Program-made: the position numbers and the translations under genes | The notes under the pieces: model-generated | What the model was told of the DNA's origin: nothing | The model's input: only the letters and a program-made list of their open reading frames with translations | Database searches by the model: none | Origin: Dehalococcoidia bacterium | Lineage (GTDB): Bacteria; Chloroflexota; Dehalococcoidia; Dehalococcoidales; RBG-16-60-22 | Assembly: GCA_030615035.1 (NCBI GenBank) | Contig: JAUXAC010000027.1 | Location: 1-13,561 of the forward strand | Direction: 5' to 3' | DNA length: 13,561 nt | In this document: positions 13,426-13,561 of the stretch, one piece after another | Layout of the letters: every line of letters begins with the position of its first letter | Position numbering within the stretch: the first letter of the stretch is position 1

Positions 13426-13561
13426 ATGTCCTTATGCCTGCCCCTAAGCGAGGGTGCTATTAAGTGGCAGGAGCAGACAATTCGCCAGCTTGAGCCTCGA
13501 ATTCACTGCGACAATAAGAGGAAGCACGATTTGACGGTTTGGAAGCCTTTCAACCCACCTT
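13426..13561 (+). CDS. Partial open frame running off the window
   Basis: A frame from ATG 13426 stays open to the window edge (45 codons) and reads MSLCLPLSEGAIKWQEQTIR onward, rich in charged residues. It has no clear Shine-Dalgarno, and the frame is also open upstream to 13390. It lies in a different frame from the winged-helix-like gene. No family is recognised, and it may be the start of a gene or chance. Confidence 0.25.
   Translation, partial: MSLCLPLSEGAIKWQEQTIRQLEPRIHCDNKRKHDLTVWKPFNPP

Overview
The window looks like bacterial chromosome from an anaerobe, with a short accessory-looking segment at its right end. Base composition is moderate, spacing is tight, GTG and TTG starts are common, and sigma70-type promoters recur (TTGACN, 16-18 bp spacer, often TAAAAT). 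Gene content (cytochrome c maturation System I with a Cys-type CcmE, a stand-alone PycB, an Ldh2-family dehydrogenase, TauE plus a DUF1634-like partner) would fit a subsurface Chloroflexota/Dehalococcoidia-like lineage. That taxonomic call is an inference and is not proven by anything in the sequence.

Layout. (1) 70-141, minus: a tRNA with a CAT anticodon and its own near-consensus promoter. (2) 287-2155, plus: a probable operon of a sugar-phosphate nucleotidyltransferase, a 54-residue six-cysteine mini-protein and a short DnaJ-like co-chaperone whose start overlaps the stop of the mini-protein. (3) 2175-3251, minus: an Ldh2-family malate/lactate/sulfolactate-type dehydrogenase, divergent from (4) 3383-4628, plus: a TauE/SafE permease and a small DUF1634-like membrane protein. 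(5) 4629-4956: a gap with a possible decayed small membrane protein on the minus strand. (6) 4960-5751: an inositol-monophosphatase-family protein with a substituted metal-site Asp. (7) 5897-7384: PycB-type carboxyltransferase with its own promoter. (8) 7484-12365, plus: promoter, terminator-like hairpin, then ccmE, ccmF, an internal promoter candidate, and ccmA, ccmB, ccmC, ccmD. (9) 12387-12440, minus: the 3' part of a tRNA-Gly(TCC) including CCA, whose 5' half is missing or scrambled. (10) 12441-13561: repeat- and palindrome-rich accessory-looking DNA with gene fragments, a small winged-helix-like gene and an open frame running off the edge.

How the genes work together. The ccm block is the clearest system. 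CcmA and CcmB with CcmC and CcmD would load heme onto CcmE, and CcmF would accept it for attachment to apocytochromes. CcmE has CxxxY where classical CcmE has HxxxY. No ccmG, ccmH or ccmI lies in the block. CcmC carries Met where the first heme-ligand His (the HVP motif) is expected. Together these point to the variant System I known from archaea and some anaerobic bacteria, possibly with a further change in CcmC heme ligation. The Ldh2 dehydrogenase divergent from a TauE/DUF1634 pair suggests organosulfonate or sulfolactate metabolism, but this is only contextual. The tRNA-Gly 3' fragment facing palindrome-rich DNA is what one boundary of a tRNA-targeted integrated element would look like.
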